NCBI RefSeq assembly: GCF_041021955.1
Contig: NZ_CP158375.1
Coordinates: 1,798,001-1,862,000 of the forward strand
Origin: Caulobacter sp. 73W
GTDB lineage: Bacteria > Pseudomonadota > Alphaproteobacteria > Caulobacterales > Caulobacteraceae
Direction of reading: 5' to 3'
Length of the DNA stretch: 64,000 bases
Positions 44,142 through 53,487 of the stretch are shown here, in pieces. Numbering within the stretch: position 1 is the first letter of the stretch; each line of letters begins with the position of its first letter. Position numbers and translations under genes: made by a program. A model generated the notes under the pieces. The model saw only the letters and a program-made list of their open reading frames with translations. It had not been told where the DNA came from and did not search any database.

Positions 44142-45161
44142 GTGTTTTCAGACGACGATGTGGTGGTGCTCTCTGTCGACGAGGTCCAGGCGGTCTGCGC
44201 CGAGGTCCTGGAGAAGGCGGGCCTGTCGCCTGAAACGGCCGACTGCATCGCCCGCACGATCACCGCCGGGGAGCGCGACGCCTGCGCCTCGCACGGGGTC
44301 TATCGCCTGCCCGGCTGCGTGCTGACCATCAACTCGCCGCGTTTCAACAAGCAGGCCAAGCCGACGATCACCAGCGTCACGCCGGCTTTCCTGCGCGCGG
44401 ACGCCGACTTCGGCTACTCGATTCCCGCCTTCGTGGCGGCGATCCCCCAGCTGGTCGAGAAGGCCAAGGCCATGGGCGTGGCCATTCTGGCGATCAACAA
44501 CTGCTTCCACTTCTCGGCCCTGTGGCCGGAGATCGAACGGCTCACCGATCATGGCCTCGCCGCCATCGCCGTGACCCCAAGCCACGGCTGGGTCGCCCCG
44601 GCGGGCGGCAAGAGCGGCCTGCTCGGCACCAACCCTATCGCGTTTGGCTGGCCGCGCCCCGGCGCGCATCCTTACGTCTTCGACTTCGCCACCAGCGCTG
44701 TGGCGCGGGGCGATCTTTCCCTGCACGACATGGCGGGCAAGCCCATCCCGGAAGGCTGGGGCCTCGACTCCGAAGGTCGGCCGACCACCAGCGCGCGTGA
44801 AGCCCTCGACGGCGCCATGCTGACCTTCGGCGGCCACAAGGGATCGGCCCTCTCGACCATGATCGAACTGCTCGCCGGCCCGCTGATCGGCGACATGACC
44901 AGCACGCAGTCGCTGGAATTCGACGACGAGGCCAAGGCCGCCCCCTGCCACGGCGAACTGATCATCGCCTTCGATCCCAAGCTGCTGGCCGGCGACGCCG
45001 CGCAGTCCAGCGTCGACAGCGCCGAAGCCCTGCTGAACGCCTTTGGCGAACAGGGCGCCCGCCTGCCGTCGGAGAGGCGCTACGCCGCCCGGGCCCGGTC
45101 GCTGGCGCAAGGCGTACGCATCCCCCGGCCGCTCTACGACCGCATCAGCGAGCTGAGGTGA
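44142..45161 (+). CDS. Ldh2-family NAD(P)-dependent malate/lactate-type dehydrogenase
   Basis: 339 residues from GTG 44142, with CTGGAG upstream. Ldh_2 family motifs: ERDACASHGVYRLPG (Ser-His substrate site), AINNCFHFSALWPEIERL, TPSHGWVAPAGGKSGLLGTNPIAFGWP (nucleotide loop), and FGGHKGSALSTMIELLAGPLIG. The family includes malate and ureidoglycolate dehydrogenases, 2,3-diketogulonate reductase and pyrroline-4-hydroxy-2-carboxylate reductase, so the substrate is a 2-oxo or imino acid that cannot be named from sequence. The operator-like palindrome at 44113 hints at membership of the sugar-acid regulon. Confidence 0.88.
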   Translation: MFSDDDVVVLSVDEVQAVCAEVLEKAGLSPETADCIARTITAGERDACASHGVYRLPGCVLTINSPRFNKQAKPTITSVTPAFLRADADFGYSIPAFVAAIPQLVEKAKAMGVAILAINNCFHFSALWPEIERLTDHGLAAIAVTPSHGWVAPAGGKSGLLGTNPIAFGWPRPGAHPYVFDFATSAVARGDLSLHDMAGKPIPEGWGLDSEGRPTTSAREALDGAMLTFGGHKGSALSTMIELLAGPLIGDMTSTQSLEFDDEAKAAPCHGELIIAFDPKLLAGDAAQSSVDSAEALLNAFGEQGARLPSERRYAARARSLAQGVRIPRPLYDRISELR

Positions 45162-45257
45162 CGAAGGGGGCGGACATCGAAGCCGCTTTACAACAGAACT
45201 TAACCATGAGCTCCTTGATGACATAACAAAGACAATCGCTGCTCCGGGGGGAGAGAA

Positions 45258-45560
45258 ATGCGGTCATCCAAGAAGCTCACGCTTGGCGTCGTATTGGCGC
45301 TTGGCCTCATGGCGGCGCCCGCCGTCGCGCAATCGCCCGTGGCCTTGAGCGACACGGCGCTTCGCAAGCAGATCATCGCCGACGGGATCGCCGCCTATCC
45401 GGCGCCCTGCCCTTGCCCCTACAGCATCGCACCCAATGGCGGACGATGCGGGGCCAAGAGCGCCTATAGCCGAGGCGCTGTGTTCGCCCCCAAATGCTTT
45501 GTCGAGGACATCAGCAAGGCGGACCTGATGCAAAAGCGCCAGATCAGCTACCAACGCTAG
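45258..45560 (+). CDS. Small Cys-rich exported protein of unknown function
   Basis: 100 residues after a strong GGGGGGAGAG site. Sec signal peptide (SKKLTLGVVLALGLMAAPAVAQ). The mature part has the pattern YPAPCPCPYSIAPNGGRCG followed by KSAYSRGAVFAPKCF, four cysteines that could form disulfides or bind a metal. I recall similar short proteins with CPCPY and GGRCGxxSAYSR in other bacteria, without known function. Single gene, convergent with the amidohydrolase. Confidence 0.8.
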   Translation: MRSSKKLTLGVVLALGLMAAPAVAQSPVALSDTALRKQIIADGIAAYPAPCPCPYSIAPNGGRCGAKSAYSRGAVFAPKCFVEDISKADLMQKRQISYQR

Positions 45561-45568
45561 CATAGTCG

Positions 45569-47086
45569 CTAGACGAAGGTGATGGTCCGGGCCTGCTGGT
45601 GGATGCGCTCCTGGATCGTCCGCAGCCTGGCGTTCATGGCCTTCCAGTCGACGCCGATCATCCGCCCGCCGCTCTTGCGCAGACGGCCCGCCACCCAGAC
45701 GCTGTCGATGTCTGATCGCGCGGCGTAGTTGACGACCCGGTCGGCCAGGCCGCCCGCCGTCGGGAAGCCCGGCCGGTCGGTTGAAAGCAGGACCAGGTCC
45801 GCCCTTTGCCCCACCTTCACCTGGCCTGCGACGCCGCCCAGGTTGATGGCGTCGTAGCCGGCCCGCGTCGCCACATCGAGCAGGTCTGTGGAGGTGTAGT
45901 CGGCGACGATGGCCGCGCTCTCCTCGTGCTGCGACATCAGATAGTAGGATGCGCGGATGTGCTCGAAGTAGTCGCTGGTCATGGCCAGGGGCGCATCGAT
46001 GCCGATGCCGGTGCGCACCCCCGCCTTGCGTCCCCTGGCCATGGCCGGATCGCGCCGGGCCTGGGCGTTTCTGGGGAAGGTCTCGGCCATGCAGGTGGCG
46101 CACAGCATGGCGCCGCTCTGCCGCATCAGGCCAAGCTCGTCGTCCGACAGCCCCACCCCGTGCGAGCAGTGGACGTCATCGGCCAGAAGCCCTGCCTCAT
46201 GCAGGTCGCGGATGCCGAGCCCCCGATGCCCGAACCGCCCCGCCGGATAGGGCGGTATGCGGTTGGCGTGGAAGGTGATCAGGCCGACGCCCAAGCGGCG
46301 GCTGGGGATGAACTCCTCGGCCTTGACCCGCTCGATGGGCTGGCCCTGCGAGCCGACGCTGAGCGCCATGCCCAGCTGCAGCAGATCCGATGAGCCGTTG
46401 AACACCTCGGCGCGCAGACGACGCATGGCGTCCCAGTGAGAGGCGTCGGTGAAGGCGCCGGCCTGCTTGCTGGCGTGCGCCAGGGGCAGGGTATCCCCGG
46501 GGCCGTAGTCGATCGTGTGGCTGACCTGGTGGGCGTACCAGCCGCTCACGCCGGAAGACTTCAGCCCCCGCGCCGCAGCCATGGTGCGGTCGGCCGTGTG
46601 CTGGCCATGGGCGTGGTCGATGAGGGCGGTCACTCCGCTGTCGATGGCCTGCAGCCCGCCGTAATAGGCGATGAACTCATGGTCCTCCGCCGTAGCGCAG
46701 GGCATCCATTTCATCTTCCAGATCTGGTAGTTGGCTGAGAAGTCGCGATGGTTGGTCTTCACCACGCGCCCTGCTTCCACGCATTGCCAGATGTGACGGT
46801 GACCGTCGGCCATGCCGGGCATCAAAATCATCCCCGACGCGTCGACAACGTGGGCGCCTGCAGCCGACAAACCCCTGCCGATAGCGGCGATCTTGCCATG
46901 GTCGATCAGCACGTCGACGGTAGACAGCTCACCTTGGGCTGGGTCCATGGTGATTACGTCGGCGCCTTTGATAAGGGTGCGCGCCGCCGCGGAGGCCTGA
47001 CTCGCCAGCGCACGGCCATGAGCCGCCGCCCCGGCCCCAAGGGCGGTCATGGCACGCAAGAGCTGCTGGCGGGTCAATTGAGCCAT
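45569..47086 (-). CDS. Amidohydrolase-superfamily metal-dependent hydrolase, exported
   Basis: 505 residues from ATG 47086 (AAGGA upstream); the frame is open to 47254 without a better start. An N-terminal hydrophobic stretch (LLRAMTALGAGAAAHGRALA) suggests export. Metal-site motifs of the ATZ/TRZ-cytosine-deaminase branch: MADGHRHIW (HxH), LITFHANR, VHCSHGVGLSDDELGLM and TGIGIDAPLAMTSD (Asp). The last beta-sandwich strand reads GQVKVGQRADLVLLS. It deaminates or dechlorinates a cyclic or amidic substrate that cannot be named. Single-gene unit. A weak operator-like repeat lies at 47096-47114. Confidence 0.87.
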   Translation of the reverse strand: MAQLTRQQLLRAMTALGAGAAAHGRALASQASAAARTLIKGADVITMDPAQGELSTVDVLIDHGKIAAIGRGLSAAGAHVVDASGMILMPGMADGHRHIWQCVEAGRVVKTNHRDFSANYQIWKMKWMPCATAEDHEFIAYYGGLQAIDSGVTALIDHAHGQHTADRTMAAARGLKSSGVSGWYAHQVSHTIDYGPGDTLPLAHASKQAGAFTDASHWDAMRRLRAEVFNGSSDLLQLGMALSVGSQGQPIERVKAEEFIPSRRLGVGLITFHANRIPPYPAGRFGHRGLGIRDLHEAGLLADDVHCSHGVGLSDDELGLMRQSGAMLCATCMAETFPRNAQARRDPAMARGRKAGVRTGIGIDAPLAMTSDYFEHIRASYYLMSQHEESAAIVADYTSTDLLDVATRAGYDAINLGGVAGQVKVGQRADLVLLSTDRPGFPTAGGLADRVVNYAARSDIDSVWVAGRLRKSGGRMIGVDWKAMNARLRTIQERIHQQARTITFV

Positions 47087-47289
47087 AGAGCCATCCTTGG
47101 ATCGTATGACCAAGCTTCGCCCTAGGGACACCGCGCCGCAAGAGCAGCAACGCCAATCGGCCAAGGCCTTGCTCGGATGACAACGAAGCGGCGTTCGTCT
47201 GCACATCCTCAAAGCAGAGGGCGCGCCCTTGGGACCGGAGGTGGCGTTCATCAAGCCGGCCGGTCAATCTGGCCCGTAAAATGTGAAGG

Positions 47290-47493
47290 TCAGTGCAGCG
47301 AGAGGCGGCGAATGCGGTCTGCGGCGTCGCGCATCAGCTGGGCGTATGCGCTGCGTCCCAACGCCAGGCAGATTTCCGAAGCGTCGAGCGCGCGGTGATA
47401 CACATCCTCCAGAGCCTCGGCCGGGAACGCTTCCACCAGGCGTCGCGCAGCTTCCTCGCTATCGAGCGGCTCAAGATCGGAACTGTTGCTCAC
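47290..47493 (-). CDS. Small acidic hypothetical protein
   Basis: 67 residues from GTG 47493, supported by GGGGAGAATAGC; an ATG at 47514 is the alternative. Helical and acidic: DSEEAARRLVEAFPAEALED, then an ALDASEICLALGRSAYAQLM segment and DAADRIRRLSLH. No recognised domain or signal peptide. It is divergent from the Mfd-like gene. Confidence 0.55.
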   Translation of the reverse strand: MSNSSDLEPLDSEEAARRLVEAFPAEALEDVYHRALDASEICLALGRSAYAQLMRDAADRIRRLSLH

Positions 47494-47686
47494 GCTATTC
47501 TCCCCATTCCCCATCTTTCCTTTCGGTGAGCGCAGGCGCGCATGCAAGCGACGCCATTGCACAAAAGCACTGAGGCTTCCGCGCGGCGGCGACGTCGCCA
47601 CGCGCCTAAAAAAGAAACCTCCAGCGAGCGATCGCTCTGCAACTGAGGTTCGACCTCCAGGGTTTGCTGGGTGAGGGAGGCCCTTC

Positions 47687-50600
47687 ATGCCCCAGGCCAG
47701 AAAGTCCGAGCCGGCTGTCGCCGGTGAAATTCTCACGCCTGGGGCGGCGCCGCCCGAGGTCAAGACGCCCGCATCCGCCCAGCCGCCATGCTCGGCGATC
47801 GCGGCTGAACTGTCGGCGCGATCGCGCAAGACCGCAACCCAAGTCCATGTGGCGTCCAGCGAGCGGCGGGCCGAGGAGATCGCAAGAGCTTTGCGCGGCT
47901 TTACGCCCCAAGCGCAGGTCCTGGTCCTGCCGCCGTGGGACTGCCTGCCTTACGATCGCGCTTCGCCATCGCGCGACATCATGGGCCGGCGCATGGCGGT
48001 ATTGGAGATCTTGGCGACGACCACCGCCAAGGACCGTGTCGTCATCGTCTCGCCTGAAGCGCTCATTCAACGGCTGGCGCCCAACAGCGCCCTTGAAGAC
48101 GCCTTCGTGTTGCTCCGCGTCGGACAGGCGATCGACCGTGCGCAGCTCACCCAGTATTGCCGCCGCGTCGGCTATGTGACGGACGATCGGATCGATGAGC
48201 CAGGCGAGGTGGCGATCCTTGGCTCAGTCGTCGATATCTTCCCGGCGGACGCCGCATTGCCGGTGCGGTTGCGCCTGGGCGAGGGCGACGTCATCGAGGA
48301 GATCAGTCCCTACGATCCGCTATCACAGCGCACGATCGACACGCTCGCCGACCTTCGCGTGGGTCCCGCGAGCGAATGGATAGAACCGTCGCAGAGCCCG
48401 CAAGAAACGAAAGAAGCCGACGCCGGCGAGCCTCGCCCCGCGGGCCGAGAGCATGGCCTGGCCCAGCACTATGGCGCCCTGCAGACGCTCTTCGATCTCA
48501 TACCCAAAGCCCAATACAGTCTCGATCCGAAAGCGCGACAAAGGCTTGAGGAAGCCGACCGACATGTCTCTGAGGCGTTCGAGGCGCGTCGCGCACTTGC
48601 GACGTCGCAGACGGCATCGCCGCCCGAAGGTCTGTATCTTGGCCAAGATGAGCTCGAAGCGGGGTTTGAGCATTGGACAGGCCCGCAGGCTGTGGCCGCC
48701 CGGCTGGAGCCGTTGCCGCCGCTTGGCGGACGGCGCAATGCGAGCAAAGCGCTGGGCGCCTTCGTTGTCCAAGCGCGAGAGGCTGGGCGACGGGTGGTTA
48801 TTGGCGGCCTTGAACACGAGGTGAAGCTCATGGCCCGCGCGCTGCAGCGAGGGCCGGGTCTGATCGCCCGCCCCATCGCCGATTGGGCCCAGGCCCTTGC
48901 TGCGGCGCCGGGCGAGCTTATGAGCCTGAATGTCGACGCCGACGCCGGTTTCATCGACGCGCAAGCCGGCCTTGTGCTGATCTGCGCAAGCGACGTCTTT
49001 GGTGGACGGCTCGCCGCGCGCCAAGGCGGTTCGGCAAGCGCCCTGGAGCTTGAGCAGGAACTGCAGCTGGGAGATGTGGTCCTGCATGAGGACCATGGCT
49101 TGGGTGTGCTGCGCGATGTGAGAACGATCGATGTCGATGGCGCGCCGCGCGACACGGTGCAGCTGGAGTACAAGGGCGGCGACAGTCTGTTGGCGCCGAT
49201 CGAGGAAATCGGACGCATCTGGCGCTACGGCGCCGAGGCTTCGGCTGTCGCCCTTGATCGGCTTAAAGGCGACGCATGGCCTAAGCGACGCGCCGAGGCG
49301 AGCGCACAGATCGACGAGGCCGCCGCCTCCCTGGTGGCCCTGGCCAAGGAGAAGGCCGGCCGCACCTGCGATGCGATCGAGCCCCCCAGGGCGGCGTTCG
49401 ATCGCTTCGCGAGCCGTTTCCCCTATCCCGTCACCGAAGACCAGGCGCGGGCGATTGATGACGTGCTAGTCGATCTGCGCTCGGGGCGACCCATGGACCG
49501 CCTGATCTGCGCCGATGTCGGCTACGGCAAGACAGAGGTGGCCCTTCGCGCGGCCGCGGCTGTCGCCTTGAGCGGCCGACAGGTGATGCTTGCAGCCCCG
49601 ACAACGGTGCTGGCGCGCCAGCATTTCGAGGTCTTCAAGCGCAGGTTCGCAGATTTCGGCGTGGGCGTCGCACAGCTGTCGAGGCTGGTGTCGCCAGGTC
49701 AGGCCAAGGCCGTACGCGAAGGATTGGCCAGCGGCGAGATCAGCGTCGTCATCGGCACCCATGCCCTGGGCGGGGCCGATGTCCGCTTTGACGCTCTTGG
49801 TCTGGTCATCATCGACGAAGAACAGAAGTTTGGCGCCGCTTTGAAGGAGCAGCTCCGCGCCCTGGCTGGCGGGGGGCACATCTTGACCCTGACCGCCACG
49901 CCCATTCCCAGGACGATGCAAGCGGCGATCGTCGGACTTCAAGCTGTCAGCCTCATCGCCACCCCGCCCGCCAGGCGCCGCCCGGTGCGCACCTTCCTGG
50001 CGCCCTTCGACATCGCCAATCTTCGCACCGCGCTCTACCGGGAGCGTCGTCGGGGCGGCCAAAGCTTCATCGTGGCGCCCCGCATCGAGGATCTCGATCC
50101 CCTGAGGACCTTGCTCGATCGCCACGCCCCGGACCTGTCGGTGCGTGTGGCGCATGGCGGCATGGCCGCAGAGGCCGTTGACGATGAGATGCTCGCCTTC
50201 GCAGACGGCGACGGAGATGTTCTTTTGGCGACCAACATCATCGAAAGCGGGTTGGACGTCCCGCGGGCCAACACAATGGTGATCTGGCGTCCCGACCGGT
50301 TTGGCCTGTCGCAACTGCATCAGCTGCGCGGCCGGGTGGGGCGAGGTCGAACGCAAGGGGTCGCCTATCTGCTTACAGACGACCGCGAGCCGATCTCGGA
50401 TGCGGCTCGCTCGAGGCTGTCAACGCTGGAGGCTTTCGATCGTCTGGGTTCGGGGATCGCGATCAGCGCCCGTGACCTCGACCTAAGGGGCGGCGGCGAT
50501 CTGGTCGGCGACGACCAGGCCGGCCACATGAAGCTGATCGGCTCCGCCCTATACCAAAAGCTGATGGAACGGGCCGTGCGTCAAGCGCGCGGCGAGGTGA

Positions 50601-51040
50601 TTGAGGACGAGTGGTCGCCGCAGATCCGCCTGGATGGGCCAAGCCTGATCCCCAAGTCCTACTGCCCAGACCCGGTCGTCCGCCTCAACCTCTATGCTCG
50701 GTTGGCGCGCCTTGGCGAGATCGCCGACATAGACGCCTTCGAAGAGGAACTTGTCGACCGTCTGGGACCAACGCCCCCCGAGGCGCAACGCTTGCTCCTG
50801 ACAGCGCGCTTGAGAACTCAGGCGGCGCGCGCGGGGGTCCAGCGGCTGAGCGTTGGACCAAAGGGCGTTCTGCTTGAGTTTAGAGGCAAGCCGCCCAAGG
50901 GCGCGGCAAAGGCCATTCGACGTCTACACGCCGATGTCGAAACAAAAGATCAGCGCGTGGTGCTCATCGGCGCCTGGGACGAGCCGCAGATGGCCGCTCT
51001 GCTGGACCGGGTGCTGGAGGCGCTCGTCCCCGACGGGTAG
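47687..51040 (+). CDS. Mfd-like transcription-repair-coupling-type helicase (divergent)
   Basis: 1117 residues after GAGGGAGG. Order of domains: UvrB-like N-terminal region (LPPWDCLPYDRASPSRD, residues ~80-105), CarD/RID RNA-polymerase-interaction domain (LQLGDVVLHEDHGLGVLRDV, ~460), superfamily II helicase (Walker A ADVGYGKTEVALRAA; IIDEEQKFG; TLTATPIPRTMQ; LLATNIIESGLDVPRA; QLRGRVGRG) and the C-terminal TRCF domain. In canonical Mfd the post-helicase motif reads RDMDIRGAGNLLGEEQSGH; here it is RDLDLRGGGDLVGDDQAGHM, which points to a divergent paralogue. If so, the organism's main mfd is elsewhere. It moves along DNA and displaces RNA polymerase by family analogy. Confidence 0.85.
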   Translation: MPQARKSEPAVAGEILTPGAAPPEVKTPASAQPPCSAIAAELSARSRKTATQVHVASSERRAEEIARALRGFTPQAQVLVLPPWDCLPYDRASPSRDIMGRRMAVLEILATTTAKDRVVIVSPEALIQRLAPNSALEDAFVLLRVGQAIDRAQLTQYCRRVGYVTDDRIDEPGEVAILGSVVDIFPADAALPVRLRLGEGDVIEEISPYDPLSQRTIDTLADLRVGPASEWIEPSQSPQETKEADAGEPRPAGREHGLAQHYGALQTLFDLIPKAQYSLDPKARQRLEEADRHVSEAFEARRALATSQTASPPEGLYLGQDELEAGFEHWTGPQAVAARLEPLPPLGGRRNASKALGAFVVQAREAGRRVVIGGLEHEVKLMARALQRGPGLIARPIADWAQALAAAPGELMSLNVDADAGFIDAQAGLVLICASDVFGGRLAARQGGSASALELEQELQLGDVVLHEDHGLGVLRDVRTIDVDGAPRDTVQLEYKGGDSLLAPIEEIGRIWRYGAEASAVALDRLKGDAWPKRRAEASAQIDEAAASLVALAKEKAGRTCDAIEPPRAAFDRFASRFPYPVTEDQARAIDDVLVDLRSGRPMDRLICADVGYGKTEVALRAAAAVALSGRQVMLAAPTTVLARQHFEVFKRRFADFGVGVAQLSRLVSPGQAKAVREGLASGEISVVIGTHALGGADVRFDALGLVIIDEEQKFGAALKEQLRALAGGGHILTLTATPIPRTMQAAIVGLQAVSLIATPPARRRPVRTFLAPFDIANLRTALYRERRRGGQSFIVAPRIEDLDPLRTLLDRHAPDLSVRVAHGGMAAEAVDDEMLAFADGDGDVLLATNIIESGLDVPRANTMVIWRPDRFGLSQLHQLRGRVGRGRTQGVAYLLTDDREPISDAARSRLSTLEAFDRLGSGIAISARDLDLRGGGDLVGDDQAGHMKLIGSALYQKLMERAVRQARGEVIEDEWSPQIRLDGPSLIPKSYCPDPVVRLNLYARLARLGEIADIDAFEEELVDRLGPTPPEAQRLLLTARLRTQAARAGVQRLSVGPKGVLLEFRGKPPKGAAKAIRRLHADVETKDQRVVLIGAWDEPQMAALLDRVLEALVPDG

Positions 51041-51126
51041 GAACTTCGGATCAGCGGCGGCGACGATTAACGCATGATAATGACGCTGCGCGAACGTCGT
51101 TCTACTCTTCCGAAAGTGGAGGGGCC

Positions 51127-51477
51127 ATGGACAACTCAGCAATCGGCATCAAGGGTCGCGCCAACGCCTTCGACCGGGCGGTGGGCGAGCGCATCCGACT
51201 TCGTCGACGCGAACTGCAGATCGCCCAACCGGAACTTGGTCGGCTCTTGGGCGTGAGTTTCCAGCAGATCCAAAAATACGAGCGCGGGGTGAACCGGCTC
51301 GGCGCTTCCAAGCTACGAGACGTCGCGCTGGCGTTGAACACTTCGGTGGCGTCGCTGTTGAACGAGGCCGAGGCGATCGCCACGCCTTATTCCGAGCTCG
51401 CCCGGCTGCTGCCTCAGCTTTCAGCCGATGACCAGCAGGTGGTCTTGCAGGTCGTCCGGCGATTGGCGCAGACCTAG
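51127..51477 (+). CDS. XRE-family helix-turn-helix regulator
   Basis: 116 residues after GGAGGGG. HTH_3 domain at about residues 18-75: VGERIRLRRRELQIAQPELGRLLGVSFQQIQKYERGVNRLGASKL read in two segments, with recognition helix around SFQQIQKYE. The C-terminal tail (ELARLLPQLSADDQQVVLQVVRRLA) is a helical dimerisation-type segment. It lies 86 bases after the Mfd-like gene. Similar small XRE proteins are common in Caulobacteraceae and often regulate nearby or stress genes; target unknown. Confidence 0.88.
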   Translation: MDNSAIGIKGRANAFDRAVGERIRLRRRELQIAQPELGRLLGVSFQQIQKYERGVNRLGASKLRDVALALNTSVASLLNEAEAIATPYSELARLLPQLSADDQQVVLQVVRRLAQT

Positions 51478-51923
51478 TCGTCAGCGCCGTGGTCGGCTCC
51501 ACGATATTGGGCGACGGCCATTCTCGTGGCGATTTGCGCCAGACGACCCAAACTGAGTAACCCTGTCTTTGCATTCCCGCCGCAGTTGAACGACCGTTCT
51601 GGCGGGGGCGTTTTCGATACGGCGCGGGGTGTTTCGACCCCAGTCCGCGCTTCGCGTCGGCTCGCGGACGCCCCCAGCTTCACGCACAACAATCGAGAGC
51701 ATCGCAATGCAGGCTCAAGCCTCATTGGCGTCCAGCCCAAAGCGGACTGGCAAAAGCCTCTGGGCTTTGCGCTGGCTGTTCTTCTGGCTTCCGCGCCAAC
51801 GCAAGCCAAGGACCACCTCGGCGCGCAGTCCACGCCTGGGATCAGGACCGTCAGTGTCGGACTGGACACACGATCTGGCCGCGCGCCGACCAGAGGCCGG
51901 CACGCAGCACTGATCCACAGCAG
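51478..51923. other. 446-base stretch without a supported gene
   Basis: Between the XRE regulator and the serine hydrolase. A plus-strand frame 51707-51913 (68 codons, starting MQAQASLASSPKR) exists, but no clear ribosome site or domain supports it. I see no repeats or strong hairpins. Confidence 0.4.
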
Positions 51924-53414
51924 CTAGGGCTGAGCCGACGAGAACTCCAGCGCCTGCAGCTCCACCTTCTGCGTCGGGGCGCGCTGCACGCGGCCTGACA
52001 CCCGACCGTGTTCGCACGTCCAGATGAAGCGGCCCTCCATGGCCGACAGCGGTTGCACCGGCTCCCTGGCTGAACAGGCGCCGACCTCGGCTTTCAGGTC
52101 AGCGATCTGGCGCTTCCACCGCGCCGCGTCCTTGTCGAGAAGCAGGTTGTTGGCCAAGGGGGCCCTGGCGATATCGCCAGCCTTCCACACCTCGCGCGCG
52201 GCTGCGTAGGCTTCACTGAGCCCAGCGCTGACCGGCACGTCCGTCACTGAGTGCAGCTCGCCAGCTGCGTTCATCGCCACCAGTGCGCGGTAGGCCGGCA
52301 GGGCCGGTCCGGCATAGGTGCGACTGGCGAAGGCGAAGACGCCCACGCCCTTGGCCGGCAGCAGCATGACGATTGAGCCGTAGCCGGGGTAGCCGCCGCT
52401 GTGGGTGACGATCTGCCCAAGATCGCAATCGTCGATCACGCTCCACCCCATGGCGTAAGCGGCGGCCTGCCGGCAGGGCGCGCCGCCGACCGCGGGCGGA
52501 CGCATCCGTCCCGACACGAAGTTGTCTCCTGTGACGATCTCGCGGACGGTGGAGCGGCGCACCGGCCCCTGTTCGGCGCCGTCGCGCGCCGGCCAGGCCG
52601 ACAGCAGGAACGAAACCCAACGGGCGTAGTCGGCGGCGCTGGTCTCCACCCCGCCCATGGCCCCGAAGGTCCCGTCCGTCATGTCGGGCTCGCGCACCCA
52701 GGCGTTGTCCTGCCAGCGATAGCCGATCGCCCGCAGATCGGCGCGCGAGGCGAAGATGTCGTAGCCCGCGGTCTTCATCCCCAGCGGCCGCATGATCGTC
52801 TCGCGGATGTAGTCCTGGTAGGGCCGACCGGAGACATTGGTGATGATGCGGCCGAGAGTTGCGTAGCCGAGGTTGGAATATTCCATGGCCAGACCCGGCG
52901 CGCGCGAGAACGGCACGCCGCCCGACAGGTACTGGGTGAACTCCGGCTCGCTCATCACCTGCTGGCGGTCGCCCCAGGGATTGTCCTCGACGAAGCCGGC
53001 GGTGTGGGTCAGCAGATTGCGCACCGTGATCTTTGGGCTGTCGGTCGTCGGATAGCGCCAGGATTTGAGCTCGGGAACATAGAGCTCCGCGGGCGCTTCC
53101 AGCGACAGCTTGCCCTCGTCGCGCAGCTTCAAGATGGCCAGGGCGGTGAAGGCCTTGGACATCGAGGCGATGCGAAAGAGGCTGTCGGCGGTCACCGGCG
53201 CCTTGCTGTCGATGTCCTGCTGCCCCAGCCCCTTCACATGGACCAGCTTGCCGTCGGCGACCACGCCGTAGACCAGGCCAGGCGCGTGCGCGGACAGACG
53301 CCAGTCGGCGAACATCTTGTCGATGGCCGATAGGGTCTGCGCTGACGGCGCAGCGGCTTGGGCGGACGGCGCCAGGATCAGAAACAGACTGGCGAGCGCG
53401 GCGCGGAGCTTCAT
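51924..53414 (-). CDS. Beta-lactamase-fold serine hydrolase, exported
   Basis: 496 residues with a Sec leader (KLRAALASLFLILAPSAQAA) and GGGGAAGG upstream. Class C-type active-site motifs are complete: Ser84-Met-Ser-Lys87 (SxxK, in IASMSKAF), Tyr179-Ser-Asn181 (MEYSNLGY) and HSGG in TVTHSGGYPGYG-like context near residue 350. After the catalytic domain (~1-390) a C-terminal ~100-residue extension follows with CSAREPVQP and CEHGRVSG. Relatives include esterases, D-aminopeptidases and penicillin-binding proteins; the physiological role cannot be told. Probably monocistronic. Confidence 0.9.
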   Translation of the reverse strand: MKLRAALASLFLILAPSAQAAAPSAQTLSAIDKMFADWRLSAHAPGLVYGVVADGKLVHVKGLGQQDIDSKAPVTADSLFRIASMSKAFTALAILKLRDEGKLSLEAPAELYVPELKSWRYPTTDSPKITVRNLLTHTAGFVEDNPWGDRQQVMSEPEFTQYLSGGVPFSRAPGLAMEYSNLGYATLGRIITNVSGRPYQDYIRETIMRPLGMKTAGYDIFASRADLRAIGYRWQDNAWVREPDMTDGTFGAMGGVETSAADYARWVSFLLSAWPARDGAEQGPVRRSTVREIVTGDNFVSGRMRPPAVGGAPCRQAAAYAMGWSVIDDCDLGQIVTHSGGYPGYGSIVMLLPAKGVGVFAFASRTYAGPALPAYRALVAMNAAGELHSVTDVPVSAGLSEAYAAAREVWKAGDIARAPLANNLLLDKDAARWKRQIADLKAEVGACSAREPVQPLSAMEGRFIWTCEHGRVSGRVQRAPTQKVELQALEFSSAQP

Positions 53415-53487
53415 GATGACCTTCCCCAGGTTGAGGCGACAGGGGAGGGCCGAACGCCGCCAATGGCAAGGCCCAGATCATCGGGCT

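Noticed and set aside
47096..47114. CTTGG-N9-CCAAG repeat containing ATCGTAT upstream of the amidohydrolase
   Set aside because: Contains the ATCRTAY core but not the AT-rich arms of the other operators; too weak to include in the regulon.
47578..47607. GGCGACGTCGCC palindrome upstream of the Mfd-like gene
   Set aside because: GC-rich self-complementary runs like this are frequent by chance at this base composition; no partner site was seen.
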